Both the position numbers and the translations under genes were made by a program. Positions 18,712 to 27,836 of a DNA stretch of 64,000 bases are shown piece by piece (the first letter of the stretch is position 1; each line of letters opens with the position of its first letter). This stretch comes from Candidatus Desulfovibrio trichonymphae (GTDB lineage: Bacteria; Desulfobacterota; Desulfovibrionia; Desulfovibrionales; Desulfovibrionaceae), in contig NZ_AP017368.1 in assembly GCF_002355955.1 (NCBI RefSeq), forward strand, positions 737,501-801,500, read 5' to 3'. The notes beneath the pieces are model-generated. The model worked only from the letters and a program-made list of their open reading frames with translations, was not told the origin of the DNA and searched no databases.

Positions 18712-19032
18712 TTACTGCCTGAACGGACTGCGTTGTTTTGGCTTGGCGCGGTACTCCGGAATTTCAGGATCAGGCGCGTTGCCGGTCAACCTGTTAAACT
18801 GGGCGCGCCGCAATTGCTGCTGCGCCATGACTTCTGGACGGTTATAGTAGTAGAGAGTGCGCTCGATGTTGCCCGCGCCGATGACGGGATAACGCAACTG
18901 ATCTTCCGACATGATGCCGGAGCCGACTTCTGCCTGATCGGAGGACAAGCTTGAGCCCATCTCTTTTGGGCCGCAACCAGCCGGCGAAAGAAACGCGAGC
19001 ACAAGGCAAAAAAGTCTGAAAAAATTGTACAT
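18712..19032 (-). CDS. Small putative lipoprotein
   Basis: A 106-aa protein starting at ATG 19032 (MYNFFRLFCLVLAFLSPAGC), a signal peptide with lipobox LSPAGC. The mature part is polar and rich in Gln, Pro and Arg and has no recognised domain. An in-frame start further upstream (19101) would add 23 residues and spoil the signal peptide, so it was rejected. The family is unknown to me; the lipobox is the main evidence. Confidence 0.55.
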   Translation of the reverse strand: MYNFFRLFCLVLAFLSPAGCGPKEMGSSLSSDQAEVGSGIMSEDQLRYPVIGAGNIERTLYYYNRPEVMAQQQLRRAQFNRLTGNAPDPEIPEYRAKPKQRSPFRQ

Positions 19033-19232
19033 GGCGCAGCATACACAAAAACGCGACATTGCGCAAGAGGTCAGGGCTGCTTTTGCACAGGGCAGACGCA
19101 TCTAAAAAAGTCTATAGACTGGATGAGCAGCAGCTTTTAACGGCGAAACACATCTTCCGCACCGGAAGTGAAAATGCTCGGCTCTTCATATGCTCAATGC
19201 TTAGTCTACGGCATGGCTGCAAGCACAATAAA

Positions 19233-21395
19233 TCAACCCATGTCTCCTGCGTCGCGCACCACCTCCAGAATGGACGGTACAGCGCGTATAACTTCTATAA
19301 GATCATACAGTTGCGTTGCGTCGCGCACCTCCACAGTAAAATACAAGGTTGCGCGCCCGTCCACTGTCCTGTCCATTTTGAGACCTGTGATATTGACGCT
19401 GTTTTTGGCAAAAATCAGTGTCACATCGGCCAACACGCCGTGCACATCTTTCGCAATAATAAAAATGCCGGCTTCGTAGGGTTTTTCTTCCGCGCCGCTC
19501 CAGTGGACAGAAATAAGCCTCTCCGGCTCCATATTGACCACATTGGGACAGTCCGCCCGGTGAACGCTCACGCCCATGCCTCTGGAAATATAGCCGATAA
19601 TGGGGTCGCCGGGTACGGGATTGCAACACTTTGCAAAACGCATCAGCACGCCGTCCACGCCGGCAATATCCACGCCCTCATTTTTGCGGATTTCTTTCTT
19701 TGATTCTTTGGCGACGGCTTCGGGCAAAAACTGCGCAGGCGCAACCTCGTCGGGGTGCAGCACGGCATAAAGCCGGTTCAACACACGGCGCGGCGTCAGA
19801 TGGGCGTAGCCGATGGCCGCGATCATTTCATAGACGTTCTCAAAATTCAATTCCTGCGCCACAAGGGCAAGATGCCCGGCCTTCGTGGCTTTGCCCACAT
19901 TCAGGCTGACCTTTCGTCCCTCTTTCTCCAGCATTTCACGGCCAAGGGACATGGCCCGCGCGCGTTCCTCCGTGCGCAGATACCGCTGAATGCGGCTGCG
20001 CGCTTTGGCTGTTTTGACAAGTTTCAGCCAATCCCTGTTGGGGTTGCGCGCCTGATCTGTAATAACCTCCACCGTATCGCCGTTTCTAAGCTTTGTGCCC
20101 AGCGGAACAAGACGACCGTTGACCTTGATGCCGGCGCAGTGCTGACCCACCTTGGTGTGGATAAAAAAAGCGAAGTCCAGCGGCGTCGCTCCTTCGGGCA
20201 GTTCCTTGACGTCGCCCGCCGGGGTGTAGACGTAAACTTCGTCCTTGAAAAGATCCATCTTAAGTGAATGCATGAATTCGCGTGAATCCGTTTCTTCGCT
20301 CTGACGCTCAAAAATTTCCCGCAACCAAGCAAACTGTTCCAGATCCCTAGTATTGATACGGCCTTTTTCCTTGTAAAGCCAGTGCGCCGCCACACCATGC
20401 TCGGCCCGTCTGTGCATGTCTTCCGTGCGTATCTGAATTTCAATGCGCTCGCCTTCCGGCCCTATGACCGTGGTGTGCAAACTCTGGTAACCGTTGGCCT
20501 TGGGCATGGAAATGTAGTCCTTGAAGCGCCCGTGAACCGGCCGCCACGGGGAATGCACAAGGCCAAGCACAGCATAGCAGTCTTTGATATCGGAAACGAG
20601 TACCCGGAACGCCATGATGTCGTGCATTTCATCCAGCGTCAGAGATTGGGACTGCATTTTTTTGTATATGCTGAACATGTGCTTGACGCGTCCATACACG
20701 CGCCCCTGAATGCCGTTTGCAACAAGCAGCCCGCAGATGAGCTCCGTCACCTTGTCAATAATCTGCCTTTCCACTACCTGATGGCTGTCAAGCCAGTGGT
20801 CAATCTGATTATAGATATCCGGCCACAGATATCTGAAACTCAACTCCTCCAGATCGCGCTTCATGCTGTACAGACCGAGACGGTTGGCCAACGGAGCGTA
20901 AACATCCATAGTTTCCTGGGCAATGCTTCGTTGTTTAAGGGCCTTCTGATAATTGAGCGTGCGCATGTTGTGCAGACGATCCGCCAGCTTGACCATGAGC
21001 ACACGCATGTCATGACTCATGGCCAGAATCATCTTGCGTATGTTCTCGGCCTGGGCTTCTTCTTTATTCTCAAAGGGGATAAGACTGATCTTGGTAACGC
21101 CGTCAACAATGTCGGCCACATCTTCACCAAATTTCTCGTCGATCCCTTCAATGTCGACTTTTGTGTCTTCCACTGTGTCGTGCAAAAGACCGGCGGCCAC
21201 AGTGGACTCGTCAAAACCCATTTCCGCAAGGGAGTACGCCACCGCCAGAGGATGAGAGAGGTAGATCTCGCCGGAAAGGCGCGTTTGCCCGCCATGGGCG
21301 GCTGCGGCAAAAACATAGGCGCGCCGTATCATATCCAGATCGGCCTTCTGATGGGCGGATTCCACCGCGTCAAGGATTTCCTGAATGCGGACCAT
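19233..21395 (-). CDS. (p)ppGpp synthetase/hydrolase, RelA/SpoT family
   Basis: Makes and degrades the stringent-response alarmone. The 720-aa protein has the full domain set: an HD hydrolase domain (LSHPLAV, LLHDTVEDTK), a synthetase domain (YISMPKANGYQSLHTTVIGP, IQIRTEDMHRRAEHGVAAHW), a TGS domain (VYVYTPAGDVKELPEGATPLDFA) near 390-450, and a C-terminal ACT domain. The intact HDxxED motif suggests that hydrolase activity is kept, i.e. a bifunctional Rel/SpoT rather than RelA only. The start at ATG 21395 (MVRIQEIL) is preferred to the upstream in-frame codon at 21422. Confidence 0.95.
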   Translation of the reverse strand: MVRIQEILDAVESAHQKADLDMIRRAYVFAAAAHGGQTRLSGEIYLSHPLAVAYSLAEMGFDESTVAAGLLHDTVEDTKVDIEGIDEKFGEDVADIVDGVTKISLIPFENKEEAQAENIRKMILAMSHDMRVLMVKLADRLHNMRTLNYQKALKQRSIAQETMDVYAPLANRLGLYSMKRDLEELSFRYLWPDIYNQIDHWLDSHQVVERQIIDKVTELICGLLVANGIQGRVYGRVKHMFSIYKKMQSQSLTLDEMHDIMAFRVLVSDIKDCYAVLGLVHSPWRPVHGRFKDYISMPKANGYQSLHTTVIGPEGERIEIQIRTEDMHRRAEHGVAAHWLYKEKGRINTRDLEQFAWLREIFERQSEETDSREFMHSLKMDLFKDEVYVYTPAGDVKELPEGATPLDFAFFIHTKVGQHCAGIKVNGRLVPLGTKLRNGDTVEVITDQARNPNRDWLKLVKTAKARSRIQRYLRTEERARAMSLGREMLEKEGRKVSLNVGKATKAGHLALVAQELNFENVYEMIAAIGYAHLTPRRVLNRLYAVLHPDEVAPAQFLPEAVAKESKKEIRKNEGVDIAGVDGVLMRFAKCCNPVPGDPIIGYISRGMGVSVHRADCPNVVNMEPERLISVHWSGAEEKPYEAGIFIIAKDVHGVLADVTLIFAKNSVNITGLKMDRTVDGRATLYFTVEVRDATQLYDLIEVIRAVPSILEVVRDAGDMG

Positions 21396-21941
21396 GCTGC
21401 ATCTCCGCCGCACGCCACGCAATAATGAATATGGCGCACGACGCCACTATGTAGGTGTACAGGCCGCGCTTGTCAATGACAAAACAACCTACCTGATTTA
21501 TTGGAACATGTCTTATTGATTTATCACAGCGTCTTGTTGGGTCATATTGAAATTCCGGCTCAACACTGCATCCTGCGATGTTCAATCAGGACAACCTAAA
21601 GACCACGGAAGCCGAAAATGCGGTGCGTTTTCACCACACACAAGGCGCGGGCACCGGGTTTCAAGAAGACATTTTCGCCATATCTTTACAGCCGGCACCG
21701 ACGAAAATATTCCCCAGACGTGCTTTTCAAAAACCCGAAAACAGGCATAAAATAGAGCAGTCTTCGCGCGGATGTGCTATGCTCTAAGCGATTATCGGGA
21801 GATGTCCTTCCGGATCTTCGATTTTACCGGGCAATGCGTTCTTTATCCTCTCCCGTTGGTCATTCCTCAAAGCATGTCTACATTGCACAGCAGTCCTCCT
21901 GCCATACCTTATATCTTATCCTGTTTAACTCACGACAGATC
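21396..21941. other. 546-bp gap without a recognisable gene
   Basis: No convincing gene on either strand between relA/spoT and frr. The stretch 21590-21780 reads open in one plus-strand frame for ~69 codons but matches nothing I recognise. The right half contains one arm of an inverted repeat (see 21785). It lies at the 3' end of the pyrH-frr operon, so it should hold that operon's terminator, but I see no clear hairpin with a T-run. Confidence 0.5.
21785..21864 (+). repeat. Inverted repeat, copy A (~80 bp), partner at 25931-26010
   Basis: Reads TAAGCGATTATCGGGAGATG and continues to about 21864. The reverse complement of 25931-26010 matches over its whole length, with an exact 21-base start and roughly 80% identity after that, including two 1-base gaps. 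The gaps break every reading frame, so the shared sequence is more likely non-coding or an IS end than protein. The two arms face each other around frr, pyrH and speA. Confidence 0.65.
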
Positions 21942-22502
21942 CTAAATATCCATAATTTCCTTTTCTTTGGCCGCGCATTTTTTGTCCACTTCAGCCACAA
22001 ATTTGTCTGTGAGTTTCTGTACGTCGTCTGTTGCCTTTTTGAGATCGTCTTCCGTGATCATTTTATCTTTTTCAAGTTTTTTCAGGCTGTCGTTGGCGTC
22101 GCGGCGCACGTTGCGCACGGCCACCTTGGCGTCTTCGCTGTATTTACGGGCAACTTTGACAAGCTCTTTGCGGCGTTCTTCGGTGAGTGGCGGAATAACA
22201 ATGCGTATGATCTTGCCGTCATTGACCGGGGTCAGCCCCAGATCTGACTGCAGGACGGCTTTTTCCACAGCCGCCATACCGCCCTTGTCCCAAGGCTGTA
22301 TGGTCAGGGTGCGGCTGTCGGGAACGGCTATGGAAGCCATTTGTCCTATGAGGGTCGGAGTTCCGTAATAATCGGCCTTGATGCCTTCCACAAGAGTTGT
22401 TGAAGCCCGGCCGGTGCGCAATTTTCCAAAATCGCGCGTGAGCGCTGTCAAGGCTTTTTCCATGCGTTCTTCGGCGTCGAGCAGTGTAGTATCCGTGTCC
22501 AT
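21942..22502 (-). CDS. frr: Ribosome recycling factor
   Basis: Splits post-termination ribosomes with EF-G. It is 186 aa, the normal length. Typical features are the N-terminal helix with [20 protein letters not shown], the central [48 protein letters not shown], and the C-terminal [21 protein letters not shown]. It lies 21 bp downstream of pyrH, the usual pairing in bacteria. The operon's usual partners rpsB-tsf are not next to it here. Confidence 0.97.
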   Translation of the reverse strand: MDTDTTLLDAEERMEKALTALTRDFGKLRTGRASTTLVEGIKADYYGTPTLIGQMASIAVPDSRTLTIQPWDKGGMAAVEKAVLQSDLGLTPVNDGKIIRIVIPPLTEERRKELVKVARKYSEDAKVAVRNVRRDANDSLKKLEKDKMITEDDLKKATDDVQKLTDKFVAEVDKKCAAKEKEIMDI

Positions 22503-22523
22503 GACGGTTCCTTTACGCTATGG

Positions 22524-23240
22524 TTAGCGATCATGCACAACTGTGCCCACTTTTTCGCCCAGCACAGCCCGGCGTATATCGCCGCCGAACATGCGGCAGA
22601 CGATAATGGGCATATTGTTGTCCCGCACCAGAGCAAACGCCGTGGCGTCCATGACGCCCAGACGGCGGAAGAGAGTGTCATCGTAGCTTATACTGTCAAA
22701 TTTAACGGCGTCGCTGTGGGTTGCCGGATCTCTGTCATAAATGCCGTCTACCTTGGTAGCCTTGATGATGGCCTCGCATTTAAGTTCCATGCCGCGCAGG
22801 GCGGCAGTGGTGTCGGTAGTAAAATAGGGGTTGCCTGTACCGGCCGCACATATCACAACCCTCCCCTTTTCCAGATGTCTCAGGGCGCGGCGGCGGACAA
22901 AGGGCTCACAGACCTCCTGCATGGTGATGGCCGAAAGCACACGCGTGGGATGGCCCTGTTTTTCCAGCATGTCCTGCACCGCCAGCGCGTTGAGCACTGT
23001 AGCCAGCATGCCCATATAATCGGCCGAAGAACGCTCCATGCCCTTTGTCGAGGCGGAGAGACCGCGAAAAATATTGCCGCCGCCGATCACAATGGCCATA
23101 GCCACGCCCATGTCGAGCACCATGCCAATTTCACCGCAGATGGCGGCCACGGTTTCCGGGGCAATGCCGGTTTTCGTTTCACCGGCAAGGGCTTCGCCGC
23201 TCAGTTTAAGCAGCACCCGTCTGTATTTGAGTGTCGGCAT
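22524..23240 (-). CDS. pyrH: UMP kinase
   Basis: Phosphorylates UMP to UDP. Amino-acid-kinase-family motifs are present: [15 protein letters not shown] near the start, [10 protein letters not shown] near 55, [34 protein letters not shown], and [13 protein letters not shown]. The ATG at 23240 ([11 protein letters not shown]) gives 238 aa, matching the family. An upstream in-frame GTG/ATG would add six residues and was not chosen. Co-transcribed with frr. Confidence 0.97.
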   Translation of the reverse strand: MPTLKYRRVLLKLSGEALAGETKTGIAPETVAAICGEIGMVLDMGVAMAIVIGGGNIFRGLSASTKGMERSSADYMGMLATVLNALAVQDMLEKQGHPTRVLSAITMQEVCEPFVRRRALRHLEKGRVVICAAGTGNPYFTTDTTAALRGMELKCEAIIKATKVDGIYDRDPATHSDAVKFDSISYDDTLFRRLGVMDATAFALVRDNNMPIIVCRMFGGDIRRAVLGEKVGTVVHDR

Positions 23241-23318
23241 GACCACGCCTGTTCCCAAGAGTTATGCGGTTATGTATACAATACTCGCAAACACAACCTT
23301 AACGCAAATCGCGTCCGG

Positions 23319-23561
23319 CTAAAAGCCTTTTTTGTGCGTGTTATTTTGAAGAATTGCGCGCGAACGGCCATTCTTCCACAATAAAAGTACGCTTTGCGCC
23401 ATCTTTTCCAGCATGTGCAACAAGGCCGGGTGCTGATGGGGCGAAAAGGCCAGTTTCAGCAAAGCCGTTTTTGGCTCCAGCGCATCGTTCATCAGAATAA
23501 CGATTTTTCCCTGGCGGATTGCCTGGGACGTATCAATTCCTTGCTGCACTTTTGCCGTCAT
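23319..23561 (-). CDS. Unrecognised 80-aa open frame, possibly a gene fragment
   Basis: ATG 23561 opens a frame reading MTAKVQQGIDTSQAIRQGKI and onward (VILMNDALEPKTALLKLAFS). The composition looks protein-like rather than random. No family is recognised. The frame stays open upstream of the ATG as far as 23639, close to the IS630 remnant, so it may be the C-terminal end of a gene cut by that insertion. The function cannot be stated. Confidence 0.3.
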   Translation of the reverse strand: MTAKVQQGIDTSQAIRQGKIVILMNDALEPKTALLKLAFSPHQHPALLHMLEKMAQSVLLLWKNGRSRAILQNNTHKKGF

Positions 23562-23620
23562 GCCTTGCTTGCTTTCCGCGCCTGCTCTACCGTCGATGAA
23601 GCGAGGACTGATAACGTCGT

Positions 23621-23779
23621 TTGAATCCTGTTGAAACAATGTGGAGCAAGGTCAGGCAACTATTGTGTGGAATCAAGGCAAGAAGCAATGCAGACTTATT
23701 TACCTCCGTCGGGACTGTCATGAACATGATTACGTCGGAAGACGCCAAGGGCCGGTTCAACGCCTGTGGTGGGTATGAA
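23621..23779 (+). pseudogene. IS630-family transposase C-terminal remnant
   Basis: One frame starting at TTG 23621 reads LNPVETMWSKVRQLLCGIKAR and then SNADLFTSVGTVMNMI...DAKGRFNACGGYEL. This is the end of the DDE domain and tail of IS630-type transposases (LNP.E..WS..K..LR..AART). Everything upstream, including the first two catalytic acids, is missing, and the element's end is not seen. A dead insertion-sequence fragment. Confidence 0.7.
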
Positions 23780-23789
23780 CTGCTCTGGT

Positions 23790-25706
23790 TTATCTTTCAA
23801 AATACGTGTACCCGCGCAAGCCGTCCTCAAATGCCTGCATAATGGCAAAACGTTCGCTTGGCGAGATGCGCCCCTGGCGTACGGCAAACTCCGCCGTGCC
23901 GCGCAGGTCTTCCAGTATGCGGTGCGGCTCATATTCCACATAAGTCAGGATGTCAGCCACAGAATCACCACGGATTTCACGTACGTATTCATAGCTGCCG
24001 TCATCCGCCGCACGGATGGACACCACATTTGTATCGCCCATAAGGTTGTGCAGATCGCCCAATGTTTCCTGATATGCGCCCACCAGAAATACGCCCAGAT
24101 AATACTCTTCTCCGTCGCGCAACGGGTGCAGATCCAGCGTTGGTTTCATGCCTTGCGGATCAATAAAATGGTCAATGCGGCCGTCGGAATCACAGGTAAT
24201 ATCGGAAATAATGCCCTGACGCGAAGGAAATTCTCTGAGTCTGTGCACAGGCATGATAGGGAAAAGCTGATCTATGGCCCAGGAATCCGGCAGAGACTGA
24301 AATACACTAAAATTGCCATAATAAATATCGGCAAGACTCACGTCAATGTCTTCAAGGTCACGCGGCACATTTTTCAGCTTGCTCTTTTCCCTTGCTATGC
24401 GCATGATGATGGCCCAGAAAAAACGCTCTGCCAGCGTGCGCTGGCGTAGCGTGACCCGACCGGTAAAGAAAAGCTGGCGTATTTCATCACGGTAATAAAT
24501 GGCGTCGTTATAGCATTCCTGCAGATTGCGCAAAGAAATGCCGGCAAGCGCCTCCTGCAGGTTGCGCACAGGCTCCGGCGCGTCTTCGGACAGCGTGTCC
24601 GGCAGCTGCACCTCCGCCACAGCGCTCACGTCCAGGATATTGAAAAGCAAAACAGAATAATAGGCTACGGTAGCCCGGCCCGATTCAGTGATGATATGCG
24701 GATGCGGCACGTCCTGCTCGTCCAGGATGCTCATAATCGTTTCCACCACGTCCGCGCAGTATTCATCCAGGCTGTAGTTACGCGAAGAAATATAGTTGGT
24801 GTGCGATCCGTCATAGTCCACGGCAAGACCGCCGCCGAGATCCAGATAGCCCATGGGCGCTCCTTCCTGCGCAAGCCCGACATACAGACGCGCGCTCTCC
24901 ATAACGCCGGTGCGGATATCGCGAATATTGGAGACCTGGGAACCCAGATGATAGTGCAGCAGGCGGAAGCAATCCAACATGCCGCAAGTCTTGAGCGTGT
25001 CCACCACGTCCACTATCTGCGCCGGCGACAGGCCGAACGTGGAACGTTCGCCGCCGGAATCCGTCCAATGGCCCCCCGCCTTAACAGCCAGTTTTGCTCG
25101 GACGCCGATATTGGGCCGCACGTTGAGCGCCTTGCTGCGTTCCAGCAGAACTTCAAGCTCACTCGGCATTTCCATGACGAAAAACACATTAAAACCAAGA
25201 CGCTGGGCCAGCAGGCCAAGGTCAATAAACTCTTCATCTTTATAGCCGTTGCAGACAATGCAGGCCTCCGCATCACGCATCAGCGAGACGGCCGCGATAA
25301 GTTCCGCCTTGGAGCCTACTTCCATGCCATGATGATATCTCGTGCCGAACTGGGCAATTTTTTCCACCACCTGCTGCTGCTGATTCACCTTGATGGGAAA
25401 AACGCCGCGATAGGCTCCCTTGTAGGAGAGGTTTTTGATGGCCCTGCAGAATGACTCATGGATATTCGCAATGCGCGAATCCAGAATATTTTCCACGCGC
25501 AACAGCACAGGCATGTCGTAACCGCGCTCGTGCAGACCGGCAATAATCTCAGGAATGGGAATGTGCGGCCCCCTAGTGCCCTGCGGACAGATGACAACCT
25601 CGCCTTCATCGGAAACATTGAAATACCCGGCGCCCCAGTTACGGATGCCGTACAGTTCAATGGAATCTTCCACGCGCCATTGCTGCAATGCACGATTTTT
25701 GGCCAC
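23790..25706 (-). CDS. speA: Biosynthetic arginine decarboxylase
   Basis: Decarboxylates arginine to agmatine, the first step of one polyamine route; PLP enzyme of fold type III. It begins with the family start YGIRNWGAGYFNV, has the PLP lysine in GVFPIKVNQQQQVVEKI, then GSKAELIAA, CNGYKDEEFIDL, HYHLGSQVSNIRDI, and DLGGGLAVDYDGS. The likely start is GTG 25706 with GGGGAG seven bases upstream, giving 638 aa. The in-frame GTG at 25745 adds residues outside the family. It stands alone, with IS debris on both sides. Confidence 0.95.
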   Translation of the reverse strand: MAKNRALQQWRVEDSIELYGIRNWGAGYFNVSDEGEVVICPQGTRGPHIPIPEIIAGLHERGYDMPVLLRVENILDSRIANIHESFCRAIKNLSYKGAYRGVFPIKVNQQQQVVEKIAQFGTRYHHGMEVGSKAELIAAVSLMRDAEACIVCNGYKDEEFIDLGLLAQRLGFNVFFVMEMPSELEVLLERSKALNVRPNIGVRAKLAVKAGGHWTDSGGERSTFGLSPAQIVDVVDTLKTCGMLDCFRLLHYHLGSQVSNIRDIRTGVMESARLYVGLAQEGAPMGYLDLGGGLAVDYDGSHTNYISSRNYSLDEYCADVVETIMSILDEQDVPHPHIITESGRATVAYYSVLLFNILDVSAVAEVQLPDTLSEDAPEPVRNLQEALAGISLRNLQECYNDAIYYRDEIRQLFFTGRVTLRQRTLAERFFWAIIMRIAREKSKLKNVPRDLEDIDVSLADIYYGNFSVFQSLPDSWAIDQLFPIMPVHRLREFPSRQGIISDITCDSDGRIDHFIDPQGMKPTLDLHPLRDGEEYYLGVFLVGAYQETLGDLHNLMGDTNVVSIRAADDGSYEYVREIRGDSVADILTYVEYEPHRILEDLRGTAEFAVRQGRISPSERFAIMQAFEDGLRGYTYFER

Positions 25707-25908
25707 TACACTCTCCCCTGCCGTTGTCGCAAACAACCACCCCACATTATGGCATTATGCCGTAAAAACATCGAAAGTCAATGCACGCCGCAGTGATGCG
25801 TTGCCCTTCCACGGCGGCACAGAGGAACAGCATGATATAAAAACAGTTCACCCCCATAGCGGATAGGGAACGGCGCGAAGCCGGTGCAGGCATCCAGGGC
25901 AAAAAACA

Positions 25909-25924
25909 CGCGCCTTGCGGCGCG
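25909..25924 (-). terminator. Rho-independent terminator (minus strand)
   Basis: Read on the minus strand, CGCGCC-GCAA-GGCGCG forms a 6-bp GC stem with a GNRA-type tetraloop, followed by TGTTTTTT (25901-25908). It would end a transcript coming from the dsr side, or a short RNA from the 80-bp repeat just upstream, before it reaches speA. Confidence 0.6.
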
Positions 25925-25930
25925 GCCATG

Positions 25931-26010
25931 GATGACCAATGGGAGAGGAAAAGGACGCATTGCTTGGTACAATCGCAGATCCGGCTAGAACATCTCCCGA
26001 TAATCGCTTA
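25931..26010 (-). repeat. Inverted repeat, copy B (~80 bp), partner at 21785-21864
   Basis: The minus-strand sequence starts TAAGCGATTATCGGGAGATG at 26010 and follows copy A to about 25931, after which the two diverge. It lies between the IS5 remnant and a terminator hairpin that begins only a few bases beyond its end. It could be an IS end or a duplicated small-RNA gene; this is not settled by sequence. Confidence 0.6.
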
Positions 26011-26033
26011 GTTATAGAAGGTGTTATAAGGTG

Positions 26034-26164
26034 TTATGTGGATTGCTGAAATAGGTACGCCCTGGAGAGATTTACCATATGACAATTTTTTGTATAAAGA
26101 GCGCAATATTATCGAAAGAATGTTTTTGAAAATCAAACAATTCAAAGAGATTGCGAGAAAGTGA
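26034..26164 (+). pseudogene. IS5-family transposase remnant with large internal deletion
   Basis: A short frame reads IGTPWRDLPYDNFLYKERN followed by IIERMFLKIKQFKEIARK. The first part is the GTPWRDLP motif of the N-terminal half of IS5-type transposases; the second is their C-terminal LYKER..IER.F.KIKQF motif. The DDE middle is deleted. A dead element. Confidence 0.75.
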
Positions 26165-26238
26165 TGAAACTGGCTGGATGCACAATGCCGTCCTGCGCCG
26201 GAGCTTGAACGCGAGGGGGGAAAGGTACAAACAAAAAA

Positions 26239-26259
26239 TGCCACAACATGGTTGCGGCA
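26239..26259 (-). terminator. Terminator of the dsrABD operon
   Basis: On the minus strand TGCCGCAAC-CAT-GTTGTGGCA forms a 9-bp stem with one G-U pair, followed directly by TTTTTTG (26232-26238). It lies 120 bp after the dsrD stop, in the right direction to end the dsr transcript. Confidence 0.7.
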
Positions 26260-26378
26260 CATCTTGAAATCATGAAGGTTGCTTCATAGGGATGCTGTCA
26301 CTGTTCGTAAAGCCCGCGAGCGCGCCGACGGTCACCGAATCTTTGTAGAGCAAATCCGCATTTTAATGCTGGTTTGCC

Positions 26379-26615
26379 CTAATCCTCACCTTCGGCATGC
26401 GACTGCTTGCCCGCACCCTTCAGGCCGTACATGGTGGTGGAACCGGAGGACCAGAATTCCAGCACTTCTTCATTAACCAGCTTGGTGAGAATTTTTTTGA
26501 CGTCGCGGGGGCCTTTGTCCGGAAACAGTTCCGTAAAATCCTTGAAATAAAACTTGGATTTGGAGGCGGATTTGCTGTTCAGAAAATCAACAACAATGTC
26601 TTTGTCGTCAGCCAT
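26379..26615 (-). CDS. dsrD: DsrD, dissimilatory sulfite reductase accessory protein
   Basis: A 78-aa winged-helix protein always found with dsrAB in sulfate reducers and reported to stimulate sulfite reductase. It reads MADDKDIVVDFLNSK, then KFYFKDFTELFPDKGPRDVKKILTKLVNEEVLEFWSSGSTTMYGL. Starting at ATG 26615 gives the same length I recall for Desulfovibrio DsrD; an upstream in-frame ATG at 26633 adds six residues. It lies 57 bp after dsrB and is the last gene of the operon. Confidence 0.96.
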   Translation of the reverse strand: MADDKDIVVDFLNSKSASKSKFYFKDFTELFPDKGPRDVKKILTKLVNEEVLEFWSSGSTTMYGLKGAGKQSHAEGED

Positions 26616-26672
26616 GTGCGTTCTCTCCATCATCCCGGCGGCGCCGACGCGCCGACGGGGCTAAACAACTTC

Positions 26673-27818
26673 CTAGAATTTGAACTGTGTGCTCTGCCGC
26701 CATGTATAGTAAGCGGGGTCGCGGAAGTCGTCAATCAGGTGATGGGTGAACTCAAGGCCGGTGAGTTTGAAGAAGCTCTCCCATCCTATACGTTCAGCCC
26801 AGTCGCCCAGCCGTTCATATTTTCTGGCGTTTGCCGCGTAAACTTCCACAATATGCTTCACGGTGTTGGTCAGTGTAGGCCAGCGCGGAGGCTCGTTCGG
26901 TATGTAGCCCACGACAACCTTGGAAAACTTGGGCATGGAAATGCGGTTGGAAACTTTCCCTCCCACCATAATGGCAATGCCGTCGCCCTCACCATCAGAA
27001 ATGGGCAGGGCCGGACACATGGTGTAGCAGTTGCCGCAGTACATACAGCGCTCTTGTTTTACGGCGATCGAGTTCACTTTTTCGCCATTGTACTCCACCT
27101 TGATGGGCCGCACGGCTGCGGTAGGGCAGGCGGCCACGGCCAGAGGAATTTCGCAAAGCTGATCAGCCCACTGATGGTCTATCATAGGCGGTTTGCGGTG
27201 GATGCCCACAAGGCCGATGTCCGAGCAGTGCACAGCGCCGCACATATTGATGCAGCAGGCCAGCGCGATGCGCACCGGGGCAGGCATGCGCATGTTTTTA
27301 AAATCGTCAAATATGGCGTCCATCACGCATTTCACCGGGCCGGAGGCGTCGGTGGCCGGTGTATGGCAGTGCACCCACCCTTGGGTGTGAACCATATTGC
27401 TGATGCCCGCGCCCGTGCCGCCCACAGGGAATTTATAGGAGCCGCCTTCGAATTTGCGGCTGTCCAACTCGTCGCGCAGTTTTTTCATGGCGGCTTCGTT
27501 CGTCACCATGAATTCAACGTTGTTGCGGGTTGTCCAGCGCAGATAACCGCCGCAGTACTGGTCGGCGATGTCGCACAGCTCGCGGATATGCGTGATGGAC
27601 ATGGTGCGGGTGCCGCCCACACGAACGGTATAGACTTTATCGCCGTTTTCGGCCACATGCATGAGAACGCCCGGCTCCAGAATTTCGTGGTACAGCCATT
27701 TGCCGAGATTCTTTTTGATGACCGGCGGAAAATATTCGTCATACTTATGGGGCCCGATGTCGGTGATACGGTTTTCCATCGGTTTTTCGGGATTGTACCC
27801 GGAAGAAATAAAAACCAT
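26673..27818 (-). CDS. dsrB: Dissimilatory sulfite reductase beta subunit
   Basis: The beta subunit of the siroheme [4Fe-4S] enzyme that reduces sulfite in the cytoplasm, and the subunit carrying the catalytic siroheme. At 381 aa it is full length. Visible motifs are [14 protein letters not shown], the siroheme-cluster cysteines in [13 protein letters not shown], and a ferredoxin-domain motif [15 protein letters not shown]. It is 18 bp after dsrA. Confidence 0.98.
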   Translation of the reverse strand: MVFISSGYNPEKPMENRITDIGPHKYDEYFPPVIKKNLGKWLYHEILEPGVLMHVAENGDKVYTVRVGGTRTMSITHIRELCDIADQYCGGYLRWTTRNNVEFMVTNEAAMKKLRDELDSRKFEGGSYKFPVGGTGAGISNMVHTQGWVHCHTPATDASGPVKCVMDAIFDDFKNMRMPAPVRIALACCINMCGAVHCSDIGLVGIHRKPPMIDHQWADQLCEIPLAVAACPTAAVRPIKVEYNGEKVNSIAVKQERCMYCGNCYTMCPALPISDGEGDGIAIMVGGKVSNRISMPKFSKVVVGYIPNEPPRWPTLTNTVKHIVEVYAANARKYERLGDWAERIGWESFFKLTGLEFTHHLIDDFRDPAYYTWRQSTQFKF

Positions 27819-27836
27819 GTTCTTCTCCCTCTTCTG

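Larger units (their letters stand above)
23241..23789. other. Gap between pyrH and speA holding gene remnants
   Basis: This 549-bp stretch has two scraps: an 80-codon minus-strand frame (23319-23561) and an IS630 transposase tail on the plus strand (from 23621). Nothing else is recognisable. Elsewhere pyrH is often preceded by rpsB-tsf; neither is detectable here, so a rearrangement at this spot is likely. Confidence 0.5.
25707..26378. other. 672-bp gap between speA and dsrD: IS debris, repeat arm, two terminators
   Basis: No intact gene. From left to right: ~200 bp with no assignable content, a GC-rich hairpin at 25909, the second arm of the inverted repeat (25931-26010), an internally deleted IS5-type transposase remnant (26034-26164) and the terminator hairpin of the dsr operon at 26239. 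The usual neighbour after dsrD in relatives (a cobyrinate synthase gene, as I recall) is not here. Confidence 0.6.
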
